Source: Pseudomonadota bacterium
GTDB taxonomy: Bacteria > Pseudomonadota > Gammaproteobacteria > Burkholderiales > Rhodocyclaceae
Length of the DNA stretch: 64,000 nt
Direction: 5' to 3'
Assembly: GCA_018240785.1 (NCBI GenBank)
Contig: JAFEFC010000011.1
Coordinates: forward strand, 63,435 to 127,434
The position numbers were made by a program, and so were the translations under genes. Shown here piece after piece: positions 1 through 9,467 of the stretch. The notes under the pieces are model-generated. The model had not been told where the DNA came from. It searched no databases and worked only from the letters and a program-made list of their open reading frames with translations. Positions within the stretch are counted from its first letter, which is position 1. Each line of letters begins with the position of its first letter.

Positions 1-684
1 CTGATCACCTCGGCCGAGGCCGTCGTCTATGACCACCTGGTCGGCGCGGCCATCCTCGAGCTGATCCCTGCCACCGCGCGCCGCGTCTATGCCGGCAAGG
101 AAGCCGGGAATCACGCCCTGCCACAGGGAGAGATCAACCAGGTACTGGTCGACCTCGCGCGCGAAGGCCTGCAGGTCGTCCGCCTGAAGGGGGGCGATCC
201 GTTCATCTTCGGCCGCGGCGGCGAGGAAATGCAGGCGGTGATGGCCGCCGGCCTCTCCTGCGAGATCGTCCCCGGCATCACCGCGGCCGCAGGCGCGGCC
301 TCGACCACCGGCATCCCGCTCACCCATCGCGAGCATGCGCAGACGCTGGTCTTCGCCACCGGCCATCTGAAGAACGACACGGTGGACCTGGACTGGACCA
401 CGCTCGCCCGCCCCAACCAGACGGTGGTGATCTACATGGGCCTGGGCGCGCTCGACATCATCTGTCGCGAGCTCGTCGCCCACGGCCTGACCGCCGACAC
501 GCCGGCCGCGGTGATCCACGCCGCGACGACGCCGCAGCAGCGCGGTGTGCACAGCACGCTCGCGCATCTTCCCGTGGCAGTGCGCGAGGCGGCGATCGGC
601 GCCCCCGCGCTGATCATGATCGGTGAAGTCGTCGCGCTGCAGCCCGAGAGCCTTCCACTGCTCGCGAAGCAGAACGCCTGCTGA
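1..684 (+). CDS. cobA: Uroporphyrinogen-III C-methyltransferase (SUMT), 5' partial
   Basis: Transfers two methyl groups from S-adenosylmethionine to uroporphyrinogen III to make precorrin-2, the branch point to siroheme, cobalamin and heme d1. The frame is open from base 1, so the start and the N-terminal SAM-binding loop lie outside the window; 227 residues remain. The family shows in VVYDHLV near the start, in VRLKGGDPFIFGRGGEE at about residues 60-76 and in GITAAAGAASTTGIPLTHR around residues 92-110. The C-terminus is complete. There is no CysG dehydrogenase/ferrochelatase part after the stop, so this is a stand-alone or N-terminally extended SUMT. A NirE role in heme d1 synthesis is possible in a denitrifier but cannot be told from this fragment. 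Confidence 0.93.
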   Translation: MITSAEAVVYDHLVGAAILELIPATARRVYAGKEAGNHALPQGEINQVLVDLAREGLQVVRLKGGDPFIFGRGGEEMQAVMAAGLSCEIVPGITAAAGAASTTGIPLTHREHAQTLVFATGHLKNDTVDLDWTTLARPNQTVVIYMGLGALDIICRELVAHGLTADTPAAVIHAATTPQQRGVHSTLAHLPVAVREAAIGAPALIMIGEVVALQPESLPLLAKQNAC

Positions 685-729
685 CTACACGGACAGGCGA
701 CGCGCGTGTCGCGTCCCTGCCGACCCTCG

Positions 730-3700
730 TCAGCGGCTGGTGGCCTCGGCTGACATTCCCTGTGCGCCTTTCGCACTCGAGCCGCCATCGAGCATCAGCT
801 GCACCGCCTCGCTGACGAAGAAATCGATGCCCAGCTCGTGTGCCAGCGCGCGTTCGCGCCGCTTCACCTGCCGCAGGTTGGCCAGCTTGACCGGCCCATA
901 GCCACGGATGCCCCCGGCCAGCGCGGCGTAGCGCACCATCTTGTCGAGCGCATCGGCGGTCAGCCGAGGCAACAGCGCCTCGATCGCGCGCGCATAGTCC
1001 ACCGGCAACGCACGTTCCATGCGGCGCTCATCGGTTCGCCCGAAGAAGTCGAGCGCCGTGCCGCGCAGCGCCTTGCCGCGCGCGAGCAGTTTCATCAGCA
1101 GCATCAGGCGCGGTCCGAAGTCGAGCTTGCGCGGCCGGCCGCTGCCGTCCGGCTTCGCGAGCAGTGGCGGCGCCATGTGGAACTGCAGCGTGTAGTCGCC
1201 CTCGAACTGCGACTCCAGCGCGCGCCGGAAGCCCCCGTCGGCAAACAGCCGCGCCACCTCGTACTCGTCCTTGTACGCAAGCAGTTGCGCATACACGCGG
1301 GCGACGGTGGTCGCCAGCCGCAAGGGCGCGGAGCCGACGACCACGCTGCGCTCGGCGGCCGCGACCTTGTCCACCAGTGCGCGGTAGAACATCGCGCAGG
1401 CGGCATCCTGATAGGCCGTCAGGTGTTCGACCCGGTGTGCAACGAGCGCCGCAAGTTCGGTCTCCGAGCCGGCGCCGCCGTCCGTCACCACGTCCTCCCC
1501 CGCCAGCGCGGCGAGCGCCGCCGGATCGCCCGCGGCCAGCCGGCCGAGGCGGAAGGCATTGCGATTGGCCTTCACCGCCACGCCGTTCAGTTCGATCGCC
1601 CGATCCAGCGCGGCGATCGACACCGGCACCAGCCCCAGTTGCCACGCGTAACCCAGCAGCAGCACGTTTGCCGCCATCGTGTCGCCGAGCAGCTTCAGCG
1701 CGAGCGCCTGTGCGTCGCAGCTCCGTACCCGCTCGGCACCTGCGGCGAAGCGCATCTTCGCCAGCAGTGCGCCCGCATGCAGGTCTGCGTCGGGCTCGTG
1801 CACGAACTTCGCGGTCTGGATCTCGTGGGTGTTGGCGACGATCTGCGTGCGCCCGCGACGCACCGTCTGCAGCGCATCGTTGCTGGCGCCGACCACCAGG
1901 TCGCAGGCCAGCAGCGCGTCGGCCTGCTGGGTGTCGATGCGCACCTGGTTGAGCAACTCGGGGCGCAAGGCCAGGCGCACGAAGGCGAGCACCTGTCCGC
2001 CCTTCTGCGCGAAGCCCATGAAGTCGAGCACCGACGCGCTCTTGCCTTCGAGATGGGCAGCCATGCTGACGAGCGCGCCGAGCGTGACCACGCCGGTGCC
2101 GCCGACGCCGGTGACGAGCAGGTCGTAGGGCGCGTCCCAGGCCGGTGGCGTCGGCGTCGGCAGCGCCGCCACCAGGGCGTCCAGCCGTGCGTCATCGATA
2201 CGCGCACCGGCCGGCTTCCTGAGCTGACCGCCCAGCACCGACACGAAGCTCGGACAGAAGCCATTCACGCAGGAATAGTCCTTGTTGCAGGACGACTGGT
2301 CGATCATGCGCTTGCGCCCCAAGGGCGTCTCGGCCGGCACGATGGACAGGCAGTTCGACTGCTTGCCGCAGTCGCCGCAGCCCTCGCACACCGCGGTGTT
2401 GATGAAGATGCGCCGCGCCGGATCGGGGTACTCGCCCTTCTTGCGTCGGCGGCGCTTCTCGGCCGCGCAGGTCTGGTCGTAGATCAGCACCGTGACGCCC
2501 GGAACGGCGCGCAGTTCGCATTGCACCGCGTCGAGTTCGCTGCGGTGGTGGAAGGTGGTGCCGCGCGGGAAGAAGCCTTCGTGGCCCTGGTATTTGCCCG
2601 GGTCGTCGCTGACCACCGCCACCCGGCGAGCGCCCTCGGCCTCGACCTGGCGGGCGATGCCATCGACGCTGACCTTGCCGTCGACCGGCTGGCCGCCCGT
2701 CATCGCCACCGCGTCGTTGTACAGGAGCTTGTAGGTGATGTTCGTCTGCGCCGCGACCGCCTGGCGGATGGCGAGAAAGCCCGAATGGAAATAAGTGCCG
2801 TCGCCCAGGTTCTGGAACACATGGGGCGTACGGGTGAATTTCGAATGCGCGACCCAGTCGACGCCCTCCCCACCCATCTGGATCAGGCCGCCGGTCTCGC
2901 GGCCCGGCATCCACGACGCCATGAAGTGGCAGCCGATGCCGGCCTGCGCGCGCGAGCCCTCGGGCACGCGGGTGGACGTGTTGTGCGGACAGCCCGAGCA
3001 GAAGAACGGCACTCGGCGCACATCGTCGGCCTCGTTCGACAGCAAGGGCGGCGCGGTGAATTCGGCGACGTGATCGACGATGTGCTGGCGCTGGTCCAGC
3101 GCCGGACGATGCCCTGCCAGCCATTCGGCCACCACCGGCATCACCCGCGACGGCCGCAGCTCGCCCAGCGCGGACAGCATCGGCGTGCCGTCCGCGGCCG
3201 TCTTGCCGACGACCACCGGCCGCCGCGCGAGCTCGGCGTTGTAGAACAGATCCTTGATCTGGCGCTCGACGAGCGGGCCCTTCTCCTCCACCACCAGGAT
3301 TTCCTTCAGCCCAGCCGCGAACCCGCGCATGCGGCCCGCCTCGAGCGGGAAGCTCAGCCCGACCTTGTACCAGCGCACGCCAGCCGCCTCGAGTTCGGCG
3401 AGGCTGATGCCCAGGCGCCGGAAGGCTTCGAGCAGGTCCAGGTGTGCCTTGCCGCAGGTGACGATGCCGATGTCCGCCGCCGGCGACGGACAGATCATGC
3501 GATCGACCGAGTTCGCCACGGCGAAGGCGCGCGCTGCATCGAGCTTGGCCGCCAGGCGCTGCTCGATGCCGAGACTGGGCAGGTCGGGCCAGCGGTAATG
3601 CAGGCCACCGGGCGGCGGCGTGAACTCCACCGGTTCGTCGAAGCGCGTCTGCAGCCCGTCGAGATCGACGGTGGAGCCGCTTTCAACCGTCTCCGAGATC

Positions 3701-4344
3701 GCCTTCAGCCCCACCCAGCAGCCGCAGAAGCGCGACAGCGCCCAGCCATACAGGCCGAACTCGAGCAGCTCGGCGATGCTCGCCGGGTTGAGCAGCGGCA
3801 TGCCCCAGGACTGCAGCGTGAAATCGCTCTGGTGCGGGAAGGACGAGGACACGCAGCCGTGGTCGTCGCCCAGCACCGCGAGCACGCCGCCATGGGGCGA
3901 GGAGCCGTAGATGTTGCCGTGATGCAGCGCGTCGCCGGCGCGATCCACCCCCGGCCCCTTGCCGTACCAGATCGCGAACACGCCATCGACGGTACGCTGC
4001 GGGTCGCTCTCCACCTGCTGCGAACCGAGCACCGCGGTGCCGCCCAGCTCTTCATTCACCGCCGGCATGAAGCGGATCTGGTTGGCATCGAGCAGCGCCT
4101 GCGCCTTCCACAACTGCTGGTCGTAGCCACCCAGCGGCGAGCCGCGGTAGCCGCTGATGAAGCCGGCGGTGTTCAGCCCCGCCGCGCGGTCGAGCGCGCG
4201 CTGCATCAGCGGCAGCCGCACCAGCGCCTGCGTGCCGGTCAGGAAGACCTGTCCATGCGTCGCTTCCAGGTTGTCGGCCAGGCGATAGTCGTCGCGGATC
4301 GCCGGCAGTGTCGGGGCGAGGACCTCGGCTTGCGTCGTGCTCAC
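730..4344 (-). CDS. Fused indolepyruvate:ferredoxin oxidoreductase (IorA-IorB type)
   Basis: Large single-chain 2-oxoacid:acceptor oxidoreductase (1204 residues) that oxidatively decarboxylates arylpyruvates such as indole- or phenylpyruvate to the arylacetyl-CoA, passing electrons to an iron-sulfur carrier. The TPP-binding part is visible near residues 505-550 (LGDGTYFHSG, YNDAVAMTGGQP), a ferredoxin-like cysteine-rich segment near 650-705 (CEGCGDCGKQSNC, SSCNKDYSC), and the IorB-type gamma domain starts near 745 (VTGVGGTGVVTLG). The start is a GTG preceded by GGAGGA at about 8 nt. It lies 94 bp downstream of HPPD on the same strand, so both probably serve aromatic amino-acid breakdown. The substrate preference (indolepyruvate or phenylpyruvate) is inferred from the family. 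Confidence 0.93.
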   Translation of the reverse strand: MSTTQAEVLAPTLPAIRDDYRLADNLEATHGQVFLTGTQALVRLPLMQRALDRAAGLNTAGFISGYRGSPLGGYDQQLWKAQALLDANQIRFMPAVNEELGGTAVLGSQQVESDPQRTVDGVFAIWYGKGPGVDRAGDALHHGNIYGSSPHGGVLAVLGDDHGCVSSSFPHQSDFTLQSWGMPLLNPASIAELLEFGLYGWALSRFCGCWVGLKAISETVESGSTVDLDGLQTRFDEPVEFTPPPGGLHYRWPDLPSLGIEQRLAAKLDAARAFAVANSVDRMICPSPAADIGIVTCGKAHLDLLEAFRRLGISLAELEAAGVRWYKVGLSFPLEAGRMRGFAAGLKEILVVEEKGPLVERQIKDLFYNAELARRPVVVGKTAADGTPMLSALGELRPSRVMPVVAEWLAGHRPALDQRQHIVDHVAEFTAPPLLSNEADDVRRVPFFCSGCPHNTSTRVPEGSRAQAGIGCHFMASWMPGRETGGLIQMGGEGVDWVAHSKFTRTPHVFQNLGDGTYFHSGFLAIRQAVAAQTNITYKLLYNDAVAMTGGQPVDGKVSVDGIARQVEAEGARRVAVVSDDPGKYQGHEGFFPRGTTFHHRSELDAVQCELRAVPGVTVLIYDQTCAAEKRRRRKKGEYPDPARRIFINTAVCEGCGDCGKQSNCLSIVPAETPLGRKRMIDQSSCNKDYSCVNGFCPSFVSVLGGQLRKPAGARIDDARLDALVAALPTPTPPAWDAPYDLLVTGVGGTGVVTLGALVSMAAHLEGKSASVLDFMGFAQKGGQVLAFVRLALRPELLNQVRIDTQQADALLACDLVVGASNDALQTVRRGRTQIVANTHEIQTAKFVHEPDADLHAGALLAKMRFAAGAERVRSCDAQALALKLLGDTMAANVLLLGYAWQLGLVPVSIAALDRAIELNGVAVKANRNAFRLGRLAAGDPAALAALAGEDVVTDGGAGSETELAALVAHRVEHLTAYQDAACAMFYRALVDKVAAAERSVVVGSAPLRLATTVARVYAQLLAYKDEYEVARLFADGGFRRALESQFEGDYTLQFHMAPPLLAKPDGSGRPRKLDFGPRLMLLMKLLARGKALRGTALDFFGRTDERRMERALPVDYARAIEALLPRLTADALDKMVRYAALAGGIRGYGPVKLANLRQVKRRERALAHELGIDFFVSEAVQLMLDGGSSAKGAQGMSAEATSR

Positions 4345-4438
4345 GGCAGGTCTCCTCCGGCCCCGCTTCTCGCCGGTCGGCGGGCGGAGCTCGACAGGTT
4401 TGATCGGTCGCGGGCGGATTAGCTCCCGCAGCCGGCAA

Positions 4439-5551
4439 TCACGACGCGTCGCCCTTCAGCACACCGCGCCGCATCTGGTCCAGCTCCATGGATTCGAACA
4501 GCGCCTTGAAGTTGCCCTCGCCGAAACCCTTGTTGCCCTTGCGCTGGATGAACTCGAAGAAGACCGGCCCGAGCTGGTTCTCGGAAAAGATCTGCAGCAG
4601 CAGGTCGCCCGGCGCGCCATCGACCAGGATGCGGCGCTCGCACAGCGCGTCCAGCGGCTCGCCGTGGCCGGGAATGCGCTTCTCCAGCAGCTCGTAATAG
4701 GTGTCGGGGGTGTCGAGCAGCGTCACCCCGTTGGCGCGCAAGCCATCCACACTGCGATAGATGTCCGCCGTCGACAGCGCGATGTGCTGGATGCCTTCGC
4801 CGTGGTAGCGGTCCAGGTATTCCTGGATCTGGCCCTTGGTGTCGTTGCCTTCCTCGTTGATCGGGATGTGGATCTTGCCGCAGGGCGAGGTCATCGCCTT
4901 CGACTTCACCCCGGTGACCTTGCCTTCGATGTCGAAGTAGCGCGCCTCGCGGAAGTTGAACAGGCGCTGGTAGAACTCGGCCCATTCGTTCATGCGGCCG
5001 CGATGCACGTTGTGCGTGAGGTGGTCGATGGCGAGCAGGCCGAGACCCGCGGGATTCTCGTCGGTCGTGCCGTCCGCCTCTGCGATCGGCACGAAATCCA
5101 CGTCATAGATGCTGATGTCGCCGATCCCGCCGCACCGCCCGTCCTTGCCGCGCCAGCGGTCGACGAGGTAGATCAGCGAATCGCCGATGCCCTTGATCGC
5201 CGGGATGTTCAGCTCCATCGGCCCGGAGTGCGAGTCGTAGCCCCAGGCGCCGAGTTCGATCGCGCGCCGGTAGGCCCTGGATGCATCGGCCACCCGGAAG
5301 GCCATCGCACACACCGACGGCCCATGCAGTCGCGCGAAGCGCTGCGCGAAGGAATCCGGCTCGGCGTTGATGATGAAGTTGATGCCGCCCTGGCGGAACA
5401 GCGTCACGTCCTTGTGACGGTGGCGGGCGATCGCCTTGAAACCCAGCCGGGTGAACACACCGGCCAGTTCCGCCGGGTTGGGCGCGGCGTATTCGATGAA
5501 CTCGAAGCCGTCGATACCCGTCGGGTTGTCCCACAAGTCGTGGCTGCTCAA
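4439..5551 (-). CDS. hpd: 4-hydroxyphenylpyruvate dioxygenase
   Basis: Non-heme Fe(II) dioxygenase that converts 4-hydroxyphenylpyruvate to homogentisate in tyrosine/phenylalanine catabolism. At 370 residues it has the usual length. The three iron ligands of the vicinal oxygen chelate fold can be placed: His177 (IDHLTHNV), His256 (GIQHIAL) and Glu333 (VFFEFIQR). The start is a TTG: the reverse strand reads GGAGG-TGAACC-TTG, and an in-frame TGA sits two codons upstream, so no longer ATG-initiated form is possible. The next homogentisate-pathway gene (hmgA) is not in the window. It may be cotranscribed with the downstream oxidoreductase. Confidence 0.96.
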   Translation of the reverse strand: MSSHDLWDNPTGIDGFEFIEYAAPNPAELAGVFTRLGFKAIARHRHKDVTLFRQGGINFIINAEPDSFAQRFARLHGPSVCAMAFRVADASRAYRRAIELGAWGYDSHSGPMELNIPAIKGIGDSLIYLVDRWRGKDGRCGGIGDISIYDVDFVPIAEADGTTDENPAGLGLLAIDHLTHNVHRGRMNEWAEFYQRLFNFREARYFDIEGKVTGVKSKAMTSPCGKIHIPINEEGNDTKGQIQEYLDRYHGEGIQHIALSTADIYRSVDGLRANGVTLLDTPDTYYELLEKRIPGHGEPLDALCERRILVDGAPGDLLLQIFSENQLGPVFFEFIQRKGNKGFGEGNFKALFESMELDQMRRGVLKGDAS

Positions 5552-6097
5552 GGTTCACCTCCTGCGTCAGTGTAGGCCGCGAAGACTTACCGTCGTTCCG
5601 CGAAGTTACGATCGACCAAGCTGTTCCGGCACATTTGACCACGGCAAGCGCAGTTGGTGCATCGCCTGCGGTTCTGCTGTCAGAAGGCGACTGCCCGGAA
5701 TGCCGTCCGACTGCCGCCTCGCCGCGCCGAGCGACATTCGAATTGCCAGCGTGGCGATGCGCCAAGGATTTCACGCCAATTGGCTCGTCAAATTGAACGA
5801 CGAACCGATGACCAATGAAGTCATTCCCTCTGCTTCATGTCATCGATTCCATCACCGAATACGCAGGTCATCGGATCCAGCTACTACAGATCTTATAACT
5901 ACTTGATTTATAGTCTTTCACTATTTTTAATGAATTCCCTCTATACCTCCGATGACTTTATAGATTGGCGAAATTCATTCGTTACAAACTCCTTGCTGCA
6001 TCGCAGCATTCAATCGCTATACTGCAACTGTGCATCGAGGAATCAACGATCTCAGGCCGGATTTAGTCCGCCTCAAGATTGAAGACCCGAAAAGACG
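5552..6097. other. Intergenic spacer, turning AT-rich
   Basis: About 545 bp without a convincing gene. The first 300 bp have host-like composition. From about 5870 to 6020 the sequence becomes markedly AT-rich (runs such as TTATAACTACTTGATTTATAG), unlike anything else in the first 53 kb. Short open frames here lack ribosome-binding sites and family similarity. The composition change suggests acquired DNA or the remnant of an insertion. It must also hold the hpd promoter. Confidence 0.6.
5993..6023 (+). promoter_or_regulatory. Possible sigma-70 promoter before the 36-codon ORF
   Basis: TTGCTG (5993-5998) and TATACT (6018-6023) resemble -35 and -10 boxes, but the 19-bp spacer is longer than ideal. 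It would give a leader of about 90 nt before the small ORF at 6122. Weak evidence. Confidence 0.3.
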
Positions 6098-6121
6098 ATG
6101 CCTTTTATGGAGAAGATCCAG

Positions 6122-6232
6122 ATGAAACTGAATAGCCAATTCAAACTGAACAAGATGATCAACGAAAAGACCATCGTGACCCAGCAACGGGTCGATGGCT
6201 TCGTCCTCAAGACCGTAAAGAAGATCAAGTAA
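6122..6232 (+). CDS. Orphan small basic peptide, 36 codons, function unknown
   Basis: Candidate small gene encoding MKLNSQFKLNKMINEKTIVT followed by a 16-residue tail ending in KTVKKIK. The peptide is lysine- and asparagine-rich (about nine Lys in 36 residues) and has no cysteine, signal peptide or hydrophobic segment. A GGAG at 6109-6112, nine bases before the ATG, is a plausible ribosome-binding site; two further in-frame ATGs lie upstream at 6098 and 6107. Codons are less GC-biased than in the host genes. It lies between an AT-rich spacer and a truncated pentapeptide/TIR-like gene. I do not recognise it. The opposite strand has an overlapping hydrophobic ORF without a ribosome-binding site, which I judge a shadow. 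It could also be non-coding. Confidence 0.4.
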   Translation: MKLNSQFKLNKMINEKTIVTQQRVDGFVLKTVKKIK

Positions 6233-6276
6233 TACCGCGCCGAGGTGTCCGGGTTCAGCATGCTTGCGAAAGCAGC

Positions 6277-6978
6277 GTGGGGCTGCAGGCCGGCGACCTG
6301 CCCGACCTTGAAGGGGCCGACCTGAGCGCGGCCTTCTTGTCAGGCGCCAACCTGAGGGCGACGAACCTGACCGACGCCGACCTCACCGATGCGGTGCTCA
6401 CGTATGCGCAGACGGTCGAAACGGTCGTCGACGGCGCCCGGCTCGCTGGCGCCAGCGCCTACGGCGTGGCCGCCTGGGGCCTGGACCTGTGCAGGGTGCG
6501 CGACCAGACCAATCTGCACATCACGCCCGAAGGCCGCGCCGGGCTCACGGTGGACAATCTGGAGCTCGCGCAGTTTGTGTACCTGATGGTGCACAACGAG
6601 AAGATTCGCGGAATCATCGACACCATCGGGCGCAAGGCCGTGCTGATCCTCGGCCGCTTCTACGGCGAGCGCAAGGCGCTGCTCGACGCGCTCAAGGTCA
6701 GGCTGCGCGAGTTCGACCTGGTGCCCATCGTGTTCGACCGGGACAAGCCCACCAGCCGCGACCTGACCGAAACCGTGGCGCTGCTCGCCAGCATGTCGCG
6801 CTTCGTCGTCGGCGACGTCACCGACGCCAAAAGCATCCCGCAGGAACTCTCCGAAATCGTCCCCCGCCTGCCCTCGGTGCCCGTCCAGCCCATCCTGCTG
6901 CGCGGCGACCCCGGCTACGCGATGTTCGAGCACTGGACGAGCTACCGCACCATGCTGCCGGTCTATCGGGTCAGGGGA
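6277..6978 (+). pseudogene. Pentapeptide-repeat/TIR-like protein gene, truncated
   Basis: The open frame begins with pentapeptide repeats of the A(D/N)LxX type (LEGADLSAAFLSGANLRATN, then LTDADLTDAVL). It continues after a linker into an alpha/beta segment resembling the nucleotide-binding TIR-like domain seen behind pentapeptide repeats in bacterial proteins (VLILGRFYGERKALLDALK, VPIVFDRDKPTSRDLTETV, SRFVVGDVTDAKSIPQE). Similarity stops at about YRTMLPVYRV, exactly where a palindromic repeat block begins; the ATG-less frame then runs on as low-complexity codons into the antisense of the next gene. The first codon used here (GTG, 6277) has no good ribosome-binding site and the repeat block is short, so the 5' end is probably lost too. 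In another frame, ELYEKAALVG near 7101-7130 may be the displaced C-terminus. A gene remnant is the best reading. Confidence 0.6.
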
Positions 6979-7012
6979 TCGGCCTTGTGTGGAGCTCCAC
7001 ATAAGGCCGATC
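6977..7012. repeat. 36-nt near-perfect palindrome
   Basis: GATCGGCCTT at the left pairs with AAGGCCGATC at the right, and the centre TGTGGAGCTCCACA is itself a perfect palindrome; a single G/T pair breaks the symmetry. It sits precisely at the end of recognisable coding sequence in the pentapeptide/TIR-like gene and 30 bp before a REP-like hairpin. Likely a small palindromic mobile repeat. Confidence 0.75.
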
Positions 7013-7042
7013 TGCCGACCTTCGATCCACCCACGAGTTGTC

Positions 7043-7060
7043 GGCGGGCTAAAGCCCGCC
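7043..7060. repeat. REP-like hairpin
   Basis: GGCGGGCTAAAGCCCGCC is a 7-bp GC stem around a TAAA loop. The shape (GGCGGGC/GCCCGCC) is that of repetitive extragenic palindromes mobilised by RAYT transposases. It also ends the convergent interval between the truncated gene and the ABC permease. Copy number in the genome cannot be judged here. Confidence 0.6.
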
Positions 7061-7139
7061 CTGCGAAAGCGAAGCACATGGTCTGGGACCAGTTCCTGCC
7101 GAGTTGTACGAAAAGGCCGCGCTCGTCGGCAACGCCCCA

Positions 7140-7897
7140 TCACGGCTTCAACCGATACCCCGTCCGCAGCATCCACGTGGCGACCACCACGAACACCGCG
7201 AGAAACAACATCGACATCCCCAGGCTGATGCCGACCGCCACGTCGGCATGGCCGTAGAAGCTCCAGCGGAAGCCGCTCACCAGGTACACCACCGGGTTGA
7301 ACAGCGTGAGCGTCCGCCAGACCGGCGGCAGCATGTCGATGGAGTAGAAGCTGCCGCCGAGGAAGGTCAGCGGGGTGATGATCAGCAGCGGCACGAGTTG
7401 CAGCTTTTCGAAGTTGTCGGCCCAGATGCCGAGGATAAAGCCGAGCAGGCTGAAGCTGACCGCGGTGAGCAGCAGGAAGCCGATCATCCACAGCGGATGC
7501 TCGATGCGCAGCGGCACGAAGAAGGCTGCGGTGGCGAGGATGATCACGCTCAGCAGGATGGACTTCGTCGCCGCCGCGCCGACGTAGCTCAGCACGATCT
7601 CGAAGTGCGACACCGGCGCCGACAGCAGTTCGTAGATGGTGCGCGAGAACTTTGGGAAGAAGATGCCGAAGGACGCGTTCGACACGCTCTGCGTCAGCAG
7701 GTTGAGCATGATCAGCCCGGGCACGAGGAAGGCGCCGTAGCTGACGCCGCCCACCTCGGGGATGCGCGCGCCGATCGCCGAGCCGAACACGACGAAGTAC
7801 AGCGAGGTGGTGATCACCGGCGCCAGCACGCTCTGCAGCAGCGTGCGCCGGGTGCGCGCCATCTCGAAAAGGTAGATCGCGCGGACGGCGTGCCAGT

Positions 7898-7901
<4 letters not shown>
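7140..7901 (-). CDS. yadH: ABC-2 type transporter permease, YadH-like
   Basis: Inner-membrane permease of a two-gene exporter. The 253 residues contain about six hydrophobic segments, and the order and wording ([42 protein letters not shown]) match the ABC-2/YadH family closely; E. coli YadH has similar length. The start ATG overlaps the stop of the upstream ATPase gene by the sequence ATGA, so translation is coupled. The exported substrate is unknown; YadGH relatives have been linked to drug or lipid-like export. The 3' end abuts the REP-bearing spacer. Confidence 0.88.
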
Positions 7902-8845
<944 letters not shown>

Positions 8846-8909
8846 GGGGCGAAGATAGCAGATCGGCCGGGACCGTCATCGGGGGCGCGACGACTTTATC
8901 CGAACCCCA

Positions 8910-9383
8910 TCACGGCACCCATCCATGGCTGCCGGCGACGGCACCGAGCACGGTCACCAGGCTGACCGTCAGCAGAAGCGCATGCAGTCGCTCGATGCGA
9001 CGGAAGGTGCGCTCGGGGTCGCGGCGGGCGGACTCGCGAAACCAGCGGTGCAGGAAGAGCGGTTCGGCGATGAAGAGCATGACGGTGAACAGCCCCCACA
9101 CCGCCACCATCGCATGCATCCACCAGAAGGCGGGGCTGAGGAAGCGTTCCCACAGGTTCCACGCATGCGCCATGTAGAAACCGGTCGCCCCCACCAGCAA
9201 GGTGGTGCCGCGCGCCTGCCAGGCGAAACGCCCCTCGATCGCCTCGAAGAAATCCACCCGCTCGGCGGGCTCCTTCAGGCGGCGCACCGCAGGCAACAGG
9301 ACGGTGGTGACGAAGGCGACGCCGCCGATCCACAGCACGACGCCAAGAACGTGCAGCGCACGAGCGAGAATCTGGTGTTCCAT
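8910..9383 (-). CDS. CopD-like integral membrane protein
   Basis: A 157-residue protein with four predicted membrane segments, beginning LARALHVLGVVLWIGGVAF and including HALLLTVSLVTVLGAVAG at the end. The conserved early histidine in the first helix (ALHVLGVVLWIGG) and the later HAMVAVWGLF and LHALLL histidines fit the CopD/DUF2269-like family of small heme- or copper-associated membrane proteins. It lies between an ABC exporter and a P-type cation ATPase on the same strand, but with gaps of 64 and 84 bp, so no operon is certain. A metal role is inferred only from family and context. Confidence 0.75.
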   Translation of the reverse strand: MEHQILARALHVLGVVLWIGGVAFVTTVLLPAVRRLKEPAERVDFFEAIEGRFAWQARGTTLLVGATGFYMAHAWNLWERFLSPAFWWMHAMVAVWGLFTVMLFIAEPLFLHRWFRESARRDPERTFRRIERLHALLLTVSLVTVLGAVAGSHGWVP

Positions 9384-9467
9384 GATTGGCGAACGGGATG
9401 ATCGAAAGCGCTCAGCTTAGCCCGTCGCGAGCCCACCCGACTTTGCGAGCATCAAGGTTCCGCACCT

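Noticed and set aside
838-4422. Open frame of 1194 codons on the plus strand
   Set aside because: Exact antisense of the indolepyruvate oxidoreductase gene; His/Arg/Gln-rich composition typical of the complement of GC-rich codons.
6073-6261. Hydrophobic 62-codon ORF on the minus strand
   Set aside because: It is the antisense of the lysine-rich small ORF and has no ribosome-binding site; hydrophobicity follows from complementing AAG/AAA codons.
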